Origin: Lachnospiraceae bacterium
GTDB lineage: Bacteria; Bacillota; Clostridia; Lachnospirales; Lachnospiraceae
NCBI GenBank assembly: GCA_015057405.1
Contig: SVEK01000005.1
Coordinates: forward strand, 40,369-104,368
Direction of reading: 5' to 3'
DNA length: 64,000 bases
Shown: positions 1 to 8,635 of the stretch, piece by piece
How positions within the stretch are numbered: the stretch's first letter is position 1
Layout of the letters: each line of letters starts with the position of its first letter
Translations under genes and position numbers: made by a program
Notes under the pieces: generated by a model
What the model was told of the DNA's origin: nothing
Databases searched by the model: none
What the model saw: only the letters and a program-made list of their open reading frames with translations

Positions 1-956
1 GTCATAAGCTTCATAAGTCTTACCATTGCAGCAGTTTTCCAGTCACCCTCAGCACCGAATCCGTAACCTTTTTCCATAAGTCTCTGTATAGCAAGTCCCG
101 GAAGCTGCTTCATACCACCAAGGTCACCGAAATGAGTTACAATTGCATGGTAGTTCTTTTCTGTAAGGAATTTTTCAAGACCAATCTCTATCTGAGCCTG
201 AACTGCAACATGCTGACGGAATTCTTTCTCATCCCGTCCTTCAAGGAGAATCTCATACTTGCTATAATACTCTTCCACAAGTGCATCGATATCACCTTTT
301 GCTACAGCATCGACATACTCTACAGCCTCGTTTACAGGATATGCATCCACTTCCCATCCAAACAACATCTGAGCAGATACTTTGTCACCATCTGTTACGG
401 CAACATTTCTCATATTATCAGCTATTCTGGCTACTCTGATATGACTACTCTCCATAATTCCGATTGCTGTATACATCCAGCTTGAAAGTTGGTTCCACAC
501 CTTTTTATTCTGCCAGTGACCTACAATAATCTTTCTCTCGATACCAAGTCTTGTAACCATATGTCCGTATTCTCTACCACCGTGAGCCGACTGATTTTCA
601 TTCATAAAATCCATGTCGATTGTATCATATGGAATCTCTTCATTAAACTGAGTATGAAGATGACAAAGTGGCTTGTTATACTCCTTAAGTCCAAGAATCC
701 ATGACTTTGCAGGAGAAAATGTATGCATCCAGGTAATAACTCCTGCACATTCTTCATCCTGATTTGCCTCATTAAATGTTTTTCTAATAAGCTCATTAGT
801 AATGAGTGTTGGTTTCCAAACTATTTCAAACGGAAACGCTCCTGACTTATTAAGCTCATCCACAATAATTCTTGAATGTTCTGCTACTTTTGCAAGACAT
901 TCATCACCATACAGGTCCTGTGAACCTGTACAAAACCAAAACTTATAATTCTTCAT
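1..956 (-). CDS. araA: L-arabinose isomerase, N-terminal part (cut by window edge)
   Basis: Converts L-arabinose to L-ribulose in the cytoplasm, the first step of arabinose breakdown. The protein begins MKNYKFWFCTGSQDLYG, the classic AraA N-terminus (FxxGSQxLYG), followed by the WMHTFSPAKSWI and HLHTQFNEEIPY blocks typical of the family. About 318 residues are present; the family is about 500 long, so roughly the last third lies outside the window. The start is supported by a strong TAAGGAGG about 11 nt upstream. It neighbours a GH43 enzyme that could release arabinose or xylose from plant polysaccharide, which fits one catabolic locus. Confidence is high from the N-terminal motifs. Confidence 0.95.
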   Translation of the reverse strand, partial: MKNYKFWFCTGSQDLYGDECLAKVAEHSRIIVDELNKSGAFPFEIVWKPTLITNELIRKTFNEANQDEECAGVITWMHTFSPAKSWILGLKEYNKPLCHLHTQFNEEIPYDTIDMDFMNENQSAHGGREYGHMVTRLGIERKIIVGHWQNKKVWNQLSSWMYTAIGIMESSHIRVARIADNMRNVAVTDGDKVSAQMLFGWEVDAYPVNEAVEYVDAVAKGDIDALVEEYYSKYEILLEGRDEKEFRQHVAVQAQIEIGLEKFLTEKNYHAIVTHFGDLGGMKQLPGLAIQRLMEKGYGFGAEGDWKTAAMVRLMKLM

Positions 957-1004
957 AAAAAATATATCCTCCTTAAACAATTTTATATCACGTAATACTA
1001 ACAT

Positions 1005-1039
1005 GACCTATATATAATATATCTTATTATATATAGGTC
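1005..1039. other. AT-rich inverted repeat upstream of araA
   Basis: A perfect 14-bp inverted repeat (arms GACCTATATATAAT at 1005-1018 and its complement at 1026-1039) with a 7-nt loop. It lies between the end of the small membrane-protein gene and araA, both on the minus strand. No T-run follows, so it is either a weak terminator or an operator for araA. The role is inference only. Confidence 0.5.
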
Positions 1040-1052
1040 ACGCAACTAAAAA

Positions 1053-1325
1053 TTAACTCTTACGTTTTATAATTTTTCTTATTCCGATAATCGTCAAAAC
1101 AATCATTAAACCGATAATAAATATTCCTATACAGACCGAAGTAACAGAATTTTCAGCAATAAGACTCAAGCCCAAAAATCCTCCCAGTCCCAATATGAAA
1201 AGAATTCCAACGGAAAAAATGATTATTAACGGAATCCTAATCCATTTGCTAACTTTTTTATTACCGGCAACTTCAATGCCACCTTCAATTAATAGTTCAA
1301 ATAAGAATTCAAATATAAGTTCCAT
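1053..1325 (-). CDS. small membrane protein, unknown function
   Basis: A 90-residue protein with an acidic N-terminus (MELIFEFLFELLIEGGIEV), a basic stretch, two strongly hydrophobic segments (about residues 30-57 and 63-82) and a basic C-terminal tail, IRKIIKRKS. The start sits directly against the stop codon of the upstream GH43 gene, and a GGAGA ribosome binding site lies inside the end of that gene, so the two are translationally linked. The family is not recognised. A small inner-membrane protein of two helices is all that can be said. Confidence 0.7.
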   Translation of the reverse strand: MELIFEFLFELLIEGGIEVAGNKKVSKWIRIPLIIIFSVGILFILGLGGFLGLSLIAENSVTSVCIGIFIIGLMIVLTIIGIRKIIKRKS

Positions 1326-2807
1326 TTATTTTTTCTCCAATACAAAATCTGAGAACACAGCAACACCACCGGTTTCAATCGTTGAATACATAAACAACCC
1401 GGCTCTGTTTCCCGTGAAATGGTCAAGCCTGAAATACATTTTATGAGCCGGACCTATATTAAATACAACTTCATCTTTAAAATGCATAAAATCTGCGTCA
1501 AAGCTCAGTTTTACAACCGGTGAGTCCAGTTCAACCGCTTCTCTTTCGTATTTCACAAGCCTGTTACCTTCTTCAACTACGTTTTCAACCATAACCATGT
1601 AGAATTTGCCGTCACGTTTTGTTACAGCAGCAAATCCGTAAGCACTCTGAAGAACTGCAAGTCCCGCATAATCTCCTTCTTTAATATTGCGTGCATCAAG
1701 TGTCACCTCACAATGAGTTCCCGGGAAATATAATCTCTGGGTAATTGTATTGGACGCCTTGGTTATACAATCGCATATTTTACCGGTTGATACCGACCAT
1801 GTTCCCTGTTCGGCATTAAGCTCAGTAAGAGAAAGTTCCGGTTCATGATTAAACTGCCAAAAACTTTTCAATCCAAAACTCGGTCCGTCCGCCCGCCTAA
1901 AATCATCACTGTCTGCCAAAGAATCATACACATAATCCGGCCTTGTACTCTTGGTTACAGGATTCTGAAGAATCTCCATATCATCACAACATACAGGATA
2001 ATCATTTTCCCATGTAATAGGAATAATCACAGGAATACGACCTACAGCCCCTCTGTCCTGGAACAACAACGCATACCAGTCACCATCCGGAGTATCAACA
2101 ATACCACCTTGAGCACATCCCGTACCGCAATATCCTATATCATTAACAAATATATCTCCACCTGTATATTCTCCGTCTACCGTATCAGAAACAAAACATG
2201 CTTCACTTCGCATCCATCGGTCTTCCTGCGAATGAATAAAGAAGATATAATACTTACCGTTGATTTTATAAAAATGTGCTCCTTCATATCCAAGCGGAGT
2301 CTTATCACTATCTCTGATAATAACTTTATCTATACCATCTTCTTTTGGTCCGGTAAGCTCTTCGTTAAGTTCAGTAAGATGTACCTCTCTGTTACCATAC
2401 ACAACATACACTCTGTCATCATCATCAAATAACAACGAGCAATCATGATAGAATCCTTCTATGTTAGATTTTCTCCATGGTCCGCATATATCTTCAGAAC
2501 GATACAAATAAGTCTTATGTGTATCATTACAAACAAACACCACATAAAATGTACCTTTATGATAACGAAGACATGCCGCCCACATTCCCTTACCGTATAT
2601 ATTTTCATCACCTTCAAGCCTTTGGGCAGGAGTGCCATCAAGTCTGTCATACACATACGAAGCATGCTCCCAATTCACCAAATCGTAACTTTTCAGGATT
2701 TCACATCCGGGCATAAAATACATAGTCGTACTCACCATGTAATATGTATCATCTACTCTTATTACATCTACGTCCGGATAATCCAGACACAATAATGGAT
2801 TAATCAT
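1326..2807 (-). CDS. glycoside hydrolase family 43 (beta-xylosidase / arabinofuranosidase type)
   Basis: 493 residues without a signal peptide, so a cytoplasmic enzyme acting on imported oligosaccharides. The N-terminal five-blade propeller of GH43 is clear: LDYPDVDVIRVDDTYYM carries the catalytic base (about Asp12), HDCSLLFDDDD carries the pKa-modulating Asp, and GYEGAHF carries the acid Glu. The C-terminal part (about residues 300-493) looks like the concanavalin-type beta-sandwich found on GH43 xylosidases. The order of genes (this enzyme, a small membrane protein, then araA) supports pentose polysaccharide use. Exact substrate, xylosidase or arabinofuranosidase, cannot be told from sequence alone. 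AGAGGA precedes the ATG. Confidence 0.9.
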   Translation of the reverse strand: MINPLLCLDYPDVDVIRVDDTYYMVSTTMYFMPGCEILKSYDLVNWEHASYVYDRLDGTPAQRLEGDENIYGKGMWAACLRYHKGTFYVVFVCNDTHKTYLYRSEDICGPWRKSNIEGFYHDCSLLFDDDDRVYVVYGNREVHLTELNEELTGPKEDGIDKVIIRDSDKTPLGYEGAHFYKINGKYYIFFIHSQEDRWMRSEACFVSDTVDGEYTGGDIFVNDIGYCGTGCAQGGIVDTPDGDWYALLFQDRGAVGRIPVIIPITWENDYPVCCDDMEILQNPVTKSTRPDYVYDSLADSDDFRRADGPSFGLKSFWQFNHEPELSLTELNAEQGTWSVSTGKICDCITKASNTITQRLYFPGTHCEVTLDARNIKEGDYAGLAVLQSAYGFAAVTKRDGKFYMVMVENVVEEGNRLVKYEREAVELDSPVVKLSFDADFMHFKDEVVFNIGPAHKMYFRLDHFTGNRAGLFMYSTIETGGVAVFSDFVLEKK

Positions 2808-2840
2808 AATATATCCTCTTCTTTCTATTATAGTATTTCA

Positions 2841-2870
2841 TGGCAATTTCAAAGAAATATCTTAGTAAGC
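2841..2870. repeat. 30-bp dispersed imperfect palindrome, copy 1
   Basis: A near-palindrome centred on CAATTTCAAAGAAAT. It matches the segment at 23261-23290 at 26 of 30 positions. It lies between the MBL hydrolase gene and the GH43 start. Both copies sit in intergenic DNA, so a small mobile or regulatory repeat is likely. Confidence 0.55.
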
Positions 2871-2879
2871 AAAAATGAG

Positions 2880-3692
2880 TTAAAACTCCATAACAAGTCC
2901 TATCTTTAATTGTTCAACGATATCTCCAAGTTCCTCTTTAAGTATTCCGTATGAATGATTTCCGGTACAATGTCCCGTATACACGTGCTTAATTCCGGTA
3001 TCCCTGACTCTTTTTGCAAATTCTCTTACGTAACTCTCCGACTTATTAAACAAATGGAATCCACCAATAAGTGCTAAAACCTTCTTGTCAGGAAATGTAT
3101 CAGCAACTTCTTTAATTATAACATCCGCCCCTCCGTGTGAACAACTATTGAATATTACAAGTCCTTCCTGAGTATCAAACACAAGACTTTGTTCGTGTTC
3201 AAAACTATCCGGAACATATTTTCTGTTAACCCGAACGAACATATTTTCATTAAGGCCCACTTTGTCAAGTCCTTCTGTCTTATGCGGAACCAGTGTTATT
3301 CCATCATCTATAACATAGTCCCCGTCTGCCTTAATTATTCTGTCACTGTAATCTTTCAAAATATGCCTTGGAATTCCAATATATTTCTTGAAGAAAACAA
3401 CTTTCTTGTAACAGTTTTCTCCACAACCACTGCGCACATAAAATTTCGCCTTATTGTTAATATCAAAAAATCTGATCATTCCGTTTGCATGATCATAATG
3501 TGCATGTGATAAAATCCCATAATCAACGTCACTTATATTAACGCCAAGTTCCTTCGCATTATCAGCAAATGCTCCGGATGCTCCTGCATCAAGAAGAATC
3601 TTCTTTCCTTCATACTCTATGTATATACACAACCCCCATTCACCATGTATGGTATCAGTTCCGATATTGTCAACTACGACTGTCGCTTTCAT
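2880..3692 (-). CDS. metallo-beta-lactamase-fold hydrolase
   Basis: 270 residues with the metal-binding signature SHAHYDHANG (His63, His65, Asp67, His68) and later histidines in CSHGG, GGFHL and YTGHCTG. This pattern belongs to the MBL-fold group annotated around methanopterin beta-ribofuranosylaminobenzene phosphate synthase-like proteins and small-molecule phosphodiesterases. It is soluble and cytoplasmic, with no signal peptide. It is transcribed in the same direction as the GH43 gene 70 bp downstream of it, but a palindromic repeat lies between, so operon membership is uncertain. The real substrate is unknown. Confidence 0.85.
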   Translation of the reverse strand: MKATVVVDNIGTDTIHGEWGLCIYIEYEGKKILLDAGASGAFADNAKELGVNISDVDYGILSHAHYDHANGMIRFFDINNKAKFYVRSGCGENCYKKVVFFKKYIGIPRHILKDYSDRIIKADGDYVIDDGITLVPHKTEGLDKVGLNENMFVRVNRKYVPDSFEHEQSLVFDTQEGLVIFNSCSHGGADVIIKEVADTFPDKKVLALIGGFHLFNKSESYVREFAKRVRDTGIKHVYTGHCTGNHSYGILKEELGDIVEQLKIGLVMEF

Positions 3693-3956
3693 ATAATATT
3701 ATCTCCTCTTCAGTTTCTACTCTTTATTTGCTTCATTTTACATTTTAACATACATTATAGTTTTTTTTATCCGTGTTTACAAGACTTGACTGCACTGTTT
3801 CCTTTTTTCTCTTGTATCCCACGCGGTTTATGGCGGTGGTTTGTGACAGGTTTTAGAAATGTTGAAAATAAAACAGTCAGCAGGTTGATATTATCTAATA
3901 GCCAGTTAATATTGCACCGAATTGGTTAATAATAATTGATTAAAGGAGACGAGAAT

Positions 3957-4391
3957 ATGAATATTGAAGAATTAATTAATGAAATTGAAGTGTTATTAAA
4001 AGAATTGAAAAGTCAGGTTGAAGCAAGTAATAAAACTACCGGTTCCTCACCTGAAATATGTAAAGTTGCCCCATCCGGCGATGAAGATTTGCTATTTGCA
4101 ATATCATGTCTGGATGATGAGAAAAAGGTAGAGCGTGGCGACAAAATCTACTACATCAAAAAATACATTGAAGATGCAGAATATGAATACGGAGATGATA
4201 TATACGTTATCAACACAGACGGAACCAATGACCATATTCTTATAAGCGAAGCAGAACAAAAAAGAAAAGGCGGCGAGGGACTTGACGCAGCAACAATCGA
4301 TGATGTGGATGATAAATGGGTTTATTATGCAACGTATTTCGGTGAATGCAGAAAAATCTCCGTTAGAGGAACAATGGACCAGGAGATATGA
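3957..4391 (+). CDS. acidic protein of unknown function, possible DUF5050-like blade
   Basis: 144 residues from the ATG at 3957, chosen because AAAGGAGA lies 7 nt upstream. The first 25 residues form a Leu/Glu-rich helix (MNIEELINEIEVLLKELKSQ). The rest contains KIYYI, DDIYVINTDGT and DKWVYYATYF, a pattern that resembles one blade of the DUF5050 beta-propeller group; this is a weak match by eye. No signal peptide or membrane segment. It is followed 55 bp later by another unrecognised gene with its own strong ribosome binding site, and the two probably form a unit. Confidence 0.7.
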   Translation: MNIEELINEIEVLLKELKSQVEASNKTTGSSPEICKVAPSGDEDLLFAISCLDDEKKVERGDKIYYIKKYIEDAEYEYGDDIYVINTDGTNDHILISEAEQKRKGGEGLDAATIDDVDDKWVYYATYFGECRKISVRGTMDQEI

Positions 4392-4446
4392 TAAGAACGA
4401 TGAAAATGTTGTTTAACTAATTATTAAAAAACAAAGGAGACTACCA

Positions 4447-6360
4447 ATGTTAAGATTAAACTACGGAAACTTCCAGTTTTTGATTGAAGACGGCGTATTA
4501 AATTATGCTAAAGAATTGAAACAATTTAAAGAATTAGAAGATGGTTCAATAAAATTATTCAAAAACAGATATGATTACTACGGTGACCTGGATAATGTTG
4601 TTAAGAACCTTCAAGATGATTTAACAAATATACTTAACGAAATTATTTTACACTACGTAAAATATTGGAACGCCCACGGTGATTACTCCATGGATGCAGA
4701 AGAATTTGCAAGCGAGCTTTTTCTAAATGACTCATCCCAATTAGCAATATATACACAATGCGACTACATAACAGAAAAATATGCTGAAATTATGATGTCA
4801 AAAGAAGAAGCAGAAGAATATCGAAGAATGAGAAAGGCAAATCGCGGAAAATGGGAAGGCGGAGGCTTTGGGCTGGCAGGAGCCATGAAAGGTGCAGCAA
4901 CTGCAGGTTCAATTAATCTGGTAACAGGCATGGGGCACTCCATTGTTAACGGAATTGGTAATGCTTTAGATTCAATGGCAGCCAATTCTGAAAAGAAGAA
5001 AATATATAAAAATCCAAACACTTTGTCAGGTATTATTGCTGCATTAAGAAAAGACCTTAACAGAGTTTTTTCGACACAAATCGACTTATTAAATAGTTCA
5101 ACTGATGATTATTACATCGAACCTGAACCGTCAAAAATAAAAACTGCCGCAACTATTTTAACTAATATATCCAAACCTGAAGTTCCTGAGGAAGACATTG
5201 AAAATAACGTATATGAAATATTAGACTTAAATCCTTATTATGCTCCTCTATATACATTTTTATTAAATCGCTACGGCGATTCTGAAAGCAAATTAGACGA
5301 GCTTGCAGATATTTTCAGTTGTAAAGATGCCTTGGATTCAGAAAAAGACAAGATATTAAAGGAGGGAATCAAAAATCTTACTTACGATTCTCTTGAAGCT
5401 TCTTGCGAAAGTTTAAAAAAGACCAACGAAATAATAGCCTACTATGGTATTAATACTAAGTATTCAAACACTACACAAACTTCTGCTGTGAATAAATATG
5501 AAAATGCGAAAATCGACAGTATAGTTGACGATATAGATTACCACAGTGAAGAATCAGTTAATAATGCCATTGAAACGTTAAAAAACCTTGAACTAACCGT
5601 AATAACTGTTGATAGCACCATAGAAACTATTAACGAAAAATATCAACAGCAATATGAGCAAGACTGCTGCTTTAACGGAATCAAGTACGATTCACCTGCC
5701 ACAGCAAATATTGCCCGAGCTGAAAACGATAATATAGAATCCGTATTAAACGGTGTTGACTTTTACAACGATAATGCCGTAGCTGATGCAATTTCAAAAA
5801 TAAAAACATTAACATTAACACAATTTAACATTGATGATGTTATAAGTAATATTGAAAAACAAACAAGAACTCTAGATGGCATATTATACGACTCCAAAGA
5901 AAATTTATTATCCGCCCTGTCATATAAAAACAATTTACTCGCACAGGCAAAAGAACTTATCAACAACAAACGTCATAAAGATGCCATTAATGTAATTCGC
6001 ACAGCTCAAATAGCAGAAAACTCCAGAACGGCACTAACCTACGACGCAAGTAATTATTTAGTATCTGCCAATGAAGAAACTTTCAGCTTAGCAAAAGAAT
6101 TTGAAATCAAAAAAGAAAAGGGAGACACATTTGTTTATGGTCTTATTGCAGCTATAGTTTGCGTATTTCTTGGATGGATAATTTCGAATTTCTTATGGCA
6201 TTTTATACTATATGTAGGATATGCTTTAGGCGCAATTCTATTAATACAAGCTGTAATGACATGGCATGAAAACAAACAAATTAAAAAAGCATACAAAAAA
6301 GTAAAGGAATTCAAAAAAATGGGGTACATATTCAACGACAATTCCGATAACACCCATTAA
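4447..6360 (+). CDS. large protein with C-terminal membrane segments, unknown function
   Basis: 637 residues, not recognised. Features visible: an acidic helical N-terminal third; a Gly/Ala-rich stretch at about 137-180 (GGGFGLAGAMKGAATAGS) that could be an amphipathic or membrane-inserting segment; a long helical middle with repeated patterns of the type NIESVLNGVDFYNDNAV and KIDSIVDDIDYHSEESV, about 80 residues apart, suggesting internal duplication; two hydrophobic helices near 575-620; and a basic C-terminal tail. It is probably anchored at the C-terminus with the bulk in the cytoplasm. The ribosome binding site AAAGGAGA is strong. A terminator follows at 6393-6426. Confidence 0.75.
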   Translation: MLRLNYGNFQFLIEDGVLNYAKELKQFKELEDGSIKLFKNRYDYYGDLDNVVKNLQDDLTNILNEIILHYVKYWNAHGDYSMDAEEFASELFLNDSSQLAIYTQCDYITEKYAEIMMSKEEAEEYRRMRKANRGKWEGGGFGLAGAMKGAATAGSINLVTGMGHSIVNGIGNALDSMAANSEKKKIYKNPNTLSGIIAALRKDLNRVFSTQIDLLNSSTDDYYIEPEPSKIKTAATILTNISKPEVPEEDIENNVYEILDLNPYYAPLYTFLLNRYGDSESKLDELADIFSCKDALDSEKDKILKEGIKNLTYDSLEASCESLKKTNEIIAYYGINTKYSNTTQTSAVNKYENAKIDSIVDDIDYHSEESVNNAIETLKNLELTVITVDSTIETINEKYQQQYEQDCCFNGIKYDSPATANIARAENDNIESVLNGVDFYNDNAVADAISKIKTLTLTQFNIDDVISNIEKQTRTLDGILYDSKENLLSALSYKNNLLAQAKELINNKRHKDAINVIRTAQIAENSRTALTYDASNYLVSANEETFSLAKEFEIKKEKGDTFVYGLIAAIVCVFLGWIISNFLWHFILYVGYALGAILLIQAVMTWHENKQIKKAYKKVKEFKKMGYIFNDNSDNTH

Positions 6361-6392
6361 AATAAAATCTTTAACATTAGTATTTTCTATCG

Positions 6393-6426
6393 AAAAGAAC
6401 TATGGGCACATGTCCATGGTTCTTTT
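6393..6426. terminator. rho-independent terminator, bidirectional
   Basis: A stem with arms beginning AAAAGAAC and ending GTTCTTTT around a CCATGG-like core; A-run on one side and T-run on the other. It ends the 4447-6360 gene. The core resembles the terminator beside tRNA-Leu at 9047-9087. Confidence 0.8.
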
Positions 6427-6460
6427 CATTATTTTCATTATATGGATAACGAGATTTGAA

Positions 6461-6590
6461 TGGTCTTAATCTACCTATATGGTATTAAATGAATCTAATC
6501 GGTATTTACTGAACTTATTTGGTCTTAACTGAATCTAACCGGTATTTACTGAACTTATTTGATATTAATTTAACTTATCTGGTCTTAATA
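6461..6590. repeat. degenerate short tandem repeats, about 20-nt units
   Basis: About seven degenerate units of roughly 20 nt, built on TGGTNTTAANTGAATCTAA and CGGTATTTACTGAACTTATT. Two adjacent units form a 40-nt higher-order repeat that occurs twice. No gene is visible in 6427-6825 and the reading frames are closed, so this is non-coding repeat DNA. Confidence 0.7.
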
Positions 6591-6828
6591 CTTAGTACGG
6601 AGCGGGGGGACATGCTACTATTTATAAGTTGCAGTAACATCTCCTCACAAGACACCAAAAATATACTAAATCACTATTTAAAGCCAATATTTGTTTGATA
6701 CATTACAGTAGCCTTTAAAGTGTGCGTAAAATTAGAAATGTATAAGTTGGCTACAAGGTTTGTTAGAGAATAAACGAAAAAACATTATTCTCTGTAAAAG
6801 TTAAAATATATAGGTGACTGTACGGAGA

Positions 6829-6904
6829 GAAAATATTTTTTAGGATACAATGGATGTCCTATGGGAGATTTATATGTACAACGGAGAAATGATTGTTGGC
6901 ATAT
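6829..6904 (+). pseudogene. truncated copy of the 5' end of the gene at 8636
   Basis: About 76 nt nearly identical to 8641-8716, which encodes residues 3-27 of the 96-residue protein downstream (KYFLGYNG, YVQRRNDCWH). The start codon is lost (CGGAGAG in place of ATGGATAG) and similarity stops abruptly after the His codon, followed by stops. It is a leftover of duplication or recombination within the island. Confidence 0.85.
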
Positions 6905-7100
6905 GTCAGACAAGGTCTGATAAATTAGATTCAGAATATTGTGAAATAAATCATTAAAGTGTAAATAAATTAATTTAATGGTTGTTATTCAAATATACGC
7001 ATGATACAATGTTTTACGGAAAGTACCCATGACAGGGTGGTAGCCTCCCAAGTTTATGTACACTGGTTCGCCGGAATACATAGGAGGGTAGGTGACGCGA

Positions 7101-7223
7101 ATGACGGCTTATGAAATCATTTCGGTTTTTATAGGGATATTGGCTTTGCTGATGTCCTTTGGCAGCTTGATTATTGCGTTGCTTGCCTTTCTCGATAAGA
7201 GAAGTAAGAACAAGCGAAAATAA
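7101..7223 (+). CDS. putative holin-like toxin (type I toxin family)
   Basis: A 40-residue ORF beginning MTAYEIISVFIGILALLMSF, with one transmembrane helix (about residues 5-31) and a basic C-terminal tail DKRSKNKRK. This matches the Firmicutes putative holin-like toxin family related to TxpA/BsrG, membrane peptides normally silenced by an antisense RNA. A GGAGGGTAGGTGA ribosome binding site precedes the ATG. Immediately downstream is a run of hairpins (7229-7315) where such antisense RNAs start in related loci. It was missed by simple length cut-offs. Family assignment is from recalled consensus. Confidence 0.8.
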   Translation: MTAYEIISVFIGILALLMSFGSLIIALLAFLDKRSKNKRK

Positions 7224-7228
7224 AAATA

Positions 7229-7255
7229 CCTATCCTGTCTGACCCACAGGATAGG
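7229..7255. other. stable hairpin after toxin ORF
   Basis: Perfect 10-bp stem CCTATCCTGT / ACAGGATAGG with a 7-nt loop, 5 nt after the toxin stop codon. It could stabilise the toxin mRNA or form part of an antisense RNA read from the other strand. A smaller stem TGTCC/GGACA follows at about 7259-7272. Confidence 0.65.
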
Positions 7256-7291
7256 CGGTGTCCGTAAGGACAATTATCTACCTAAACTTGG

Positions 7292-7321
7292 AGCATCCAC
7301 TTTGGAGTGGGTGCTTTCTTT
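7292..7321 (+). terminator. rho-independent terminator of toxin transcript
   Basis: 10-bp stem AGCATCCACT / AGTGGGTGCT with a 4-nt loop, followed by a T-rich run. It ends the plus-strand toxin mRNA. Confidence 0.8.
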
Positions 7322-7395
7322 GTATAAACATAATAACATTCTTACAGAAAGAATGCAAGGGGAATCTGTATAAAACAGAATCAAGCACGGCGTTG

Positions 7396-7824
7396 TTAAC
7401 GTTTTTTGTTTGCTTTTATTTTCGTAAACTCAATAATTTCCATACGATCTTCTTCGGTTAATTTTTCAAAATAATATAGCAATTCCTTTTCAAATCGATT
7501 CAATAAATGGAATTTTTTACTGTTGCGTGGATTATTCAGATAATCTAAGTAATCGGATAATTCTTCGTTTTTAGGGGCTTGGATAAAATAACTATATTCT
7601 TCCAATTCTTCTGAAATAACTGTTAATTGAATCAAATCATCTACAGAAATGTTGTACAAACCAGCAAGTTTATAGATGGTATCATAATTTGGAGTTCTCT
7701 TCCCTGTTTCATAATGTGAATAAGTTTGACGAACAATTCCGAGATACGATGCTACGTAATCTTGAGTGTAGCCATTTGCCTTTCGTAATTCTTTCAATTT
7801 TTCGGGAATGATAGCATTTCTCAC
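7396..7824 (-). CDS. XRE-family transcriptional regulator
   Basis: 142 residues from the GTG at 7824, chosen because AGAAAGGTGG lies 8 nt upstream; the longer open frame upstream has no site. Residues 5-60 are a Cro/C1-type helix-turn-helix (LKELRKANGYTQDYVASYLG, then QTYSHYETGKRTPNYDTIYKLA). The C-terminal half is acidic and helical and ends in a basic tail, a possible oligomerisation or partner-binding part. It faces away from the zinc-ribbon gene at 7970 and converges on the toxin, so it may control either one. Such small XRE proteins are common on mobile islands. Confidence 0.9.
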   Translation of the reverse strand: MRNAIIPEKLKELRKANGYTQDYVASYLGIVRQTYSHYETGKRTPNYDTIYKLAGLYNISVDDLIQLTVISEELEEYSYFIQAPKNEELSDYLDYLNNPRNSKKFHLLNRFEKELLYYFEKLTEEDRMEIIEFTKIKANKKR

Positions 7825-7969
7825 AATCTCAACCACCTTTCTATGATTAATTATATGTGGTTGCGCAAGAGAAAATGCCATCGTTTGTAGCATTCTGTTT
7901 AATTTTATGTTAAAATTATTGTAGCGCCAATAAATGCAATACTGTAATGCAATACAAGGAGGAATGAAC

Positions 7970-8395
7970 ATGGCACTTATTAAATGTCCGGAATGCCAAA
8001 AAGAAATATCAGATAAAGCTTTAGCTTGTCCCAATTGCGGTTTACCATTAAGACGAGAAGATAGAGGAACGTATGACATTCTTATCAAACGTGAAAAACA
8101 GTGGTTTTTGATAAATCCGCCAATAAAGATTCAAGTAGATTCTACAGAAAAATATGAATTAGAGAGCGGTGAAGAAATAGTAATTCCAATGACAACCGGA
8201 AAACACGATATTCTTTTTTCCCTAGGTCCTAGAAAAACCACAGCAAGTTTTGAAGTAAAAGAAAACATGGAACTTACCATCAAATCGAATAGAGTTTCTG
8301 GTGAATTGGAGGTATTAGGATATGGTATAGCAACTACTAACAACTCCCCTACTATATCTGTCGGAGTTGGCATAGGTGGAATAATTGATAAATAG
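7970..8395 (+). CDS. zinc-ribbon protein
   Basis: 141 residues beginning MALIKCPECQKEISDKALA, with two CxxC knuckles (CPEC and CPNC) that form a zinc ribbon in the first 30 residues. The remaining 110 residues are beta-rich (DILIKREKQWFLINPPIKI) and end in a Gly-rich hydrophobic tail. The start at 7970 has AAGGAGG 7 nt upstream; ATG at 7964 is too close. It is divergent from the XRE regulator, with about 145 bp between. Function unknown; zinc-ribbon proteins with such a beta domain are often membrane-associated. Confidence 0.85.
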   Translation: MALIKCPECQKEISDKALACPNCGLPLRREDRGTYDILIKREKQWFLINPPIKIQVDSTEKYELESGEEIVIPMTTGKHDILFSLGPRKTTASFEVKENMELTIKSNRVSGELEVLGYGIATTNNSPTISVGVGIGGIIDK

Positions 8396-8635
8396 GAGGC
8401 GATATGAATGCGAGGTAAAAAAAACAATAGTGTTTATTTGTGGAGGTGTATAGAAAATCAAATATTTGAAAACAAATCAAATATATGAAAACAAATATGA
8501 GGATGTAGTTTTTGTAAAAAATAGTGTACAATCTTTGGAAAAGTGTTAAATACTACAAATTTATTATTATCAGGAACCAAGTGTTATTGTGGATACAAGA
8601 GATTCCGAAAATTCATGTTAAAGAGAGAGGGACAA

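Noticed and set aside
1845..2432. Plus-strand ORFs opposite the GH43 gene
   Set aside because: They are antisense shadows of a well-supported gene, with no domain pattern and no ribosome binding site.
6461..6590. CRISPR array
   Set aside because: Units are degenerate, about 20 nt and contiguous without spacers; no cas genes are in the window.
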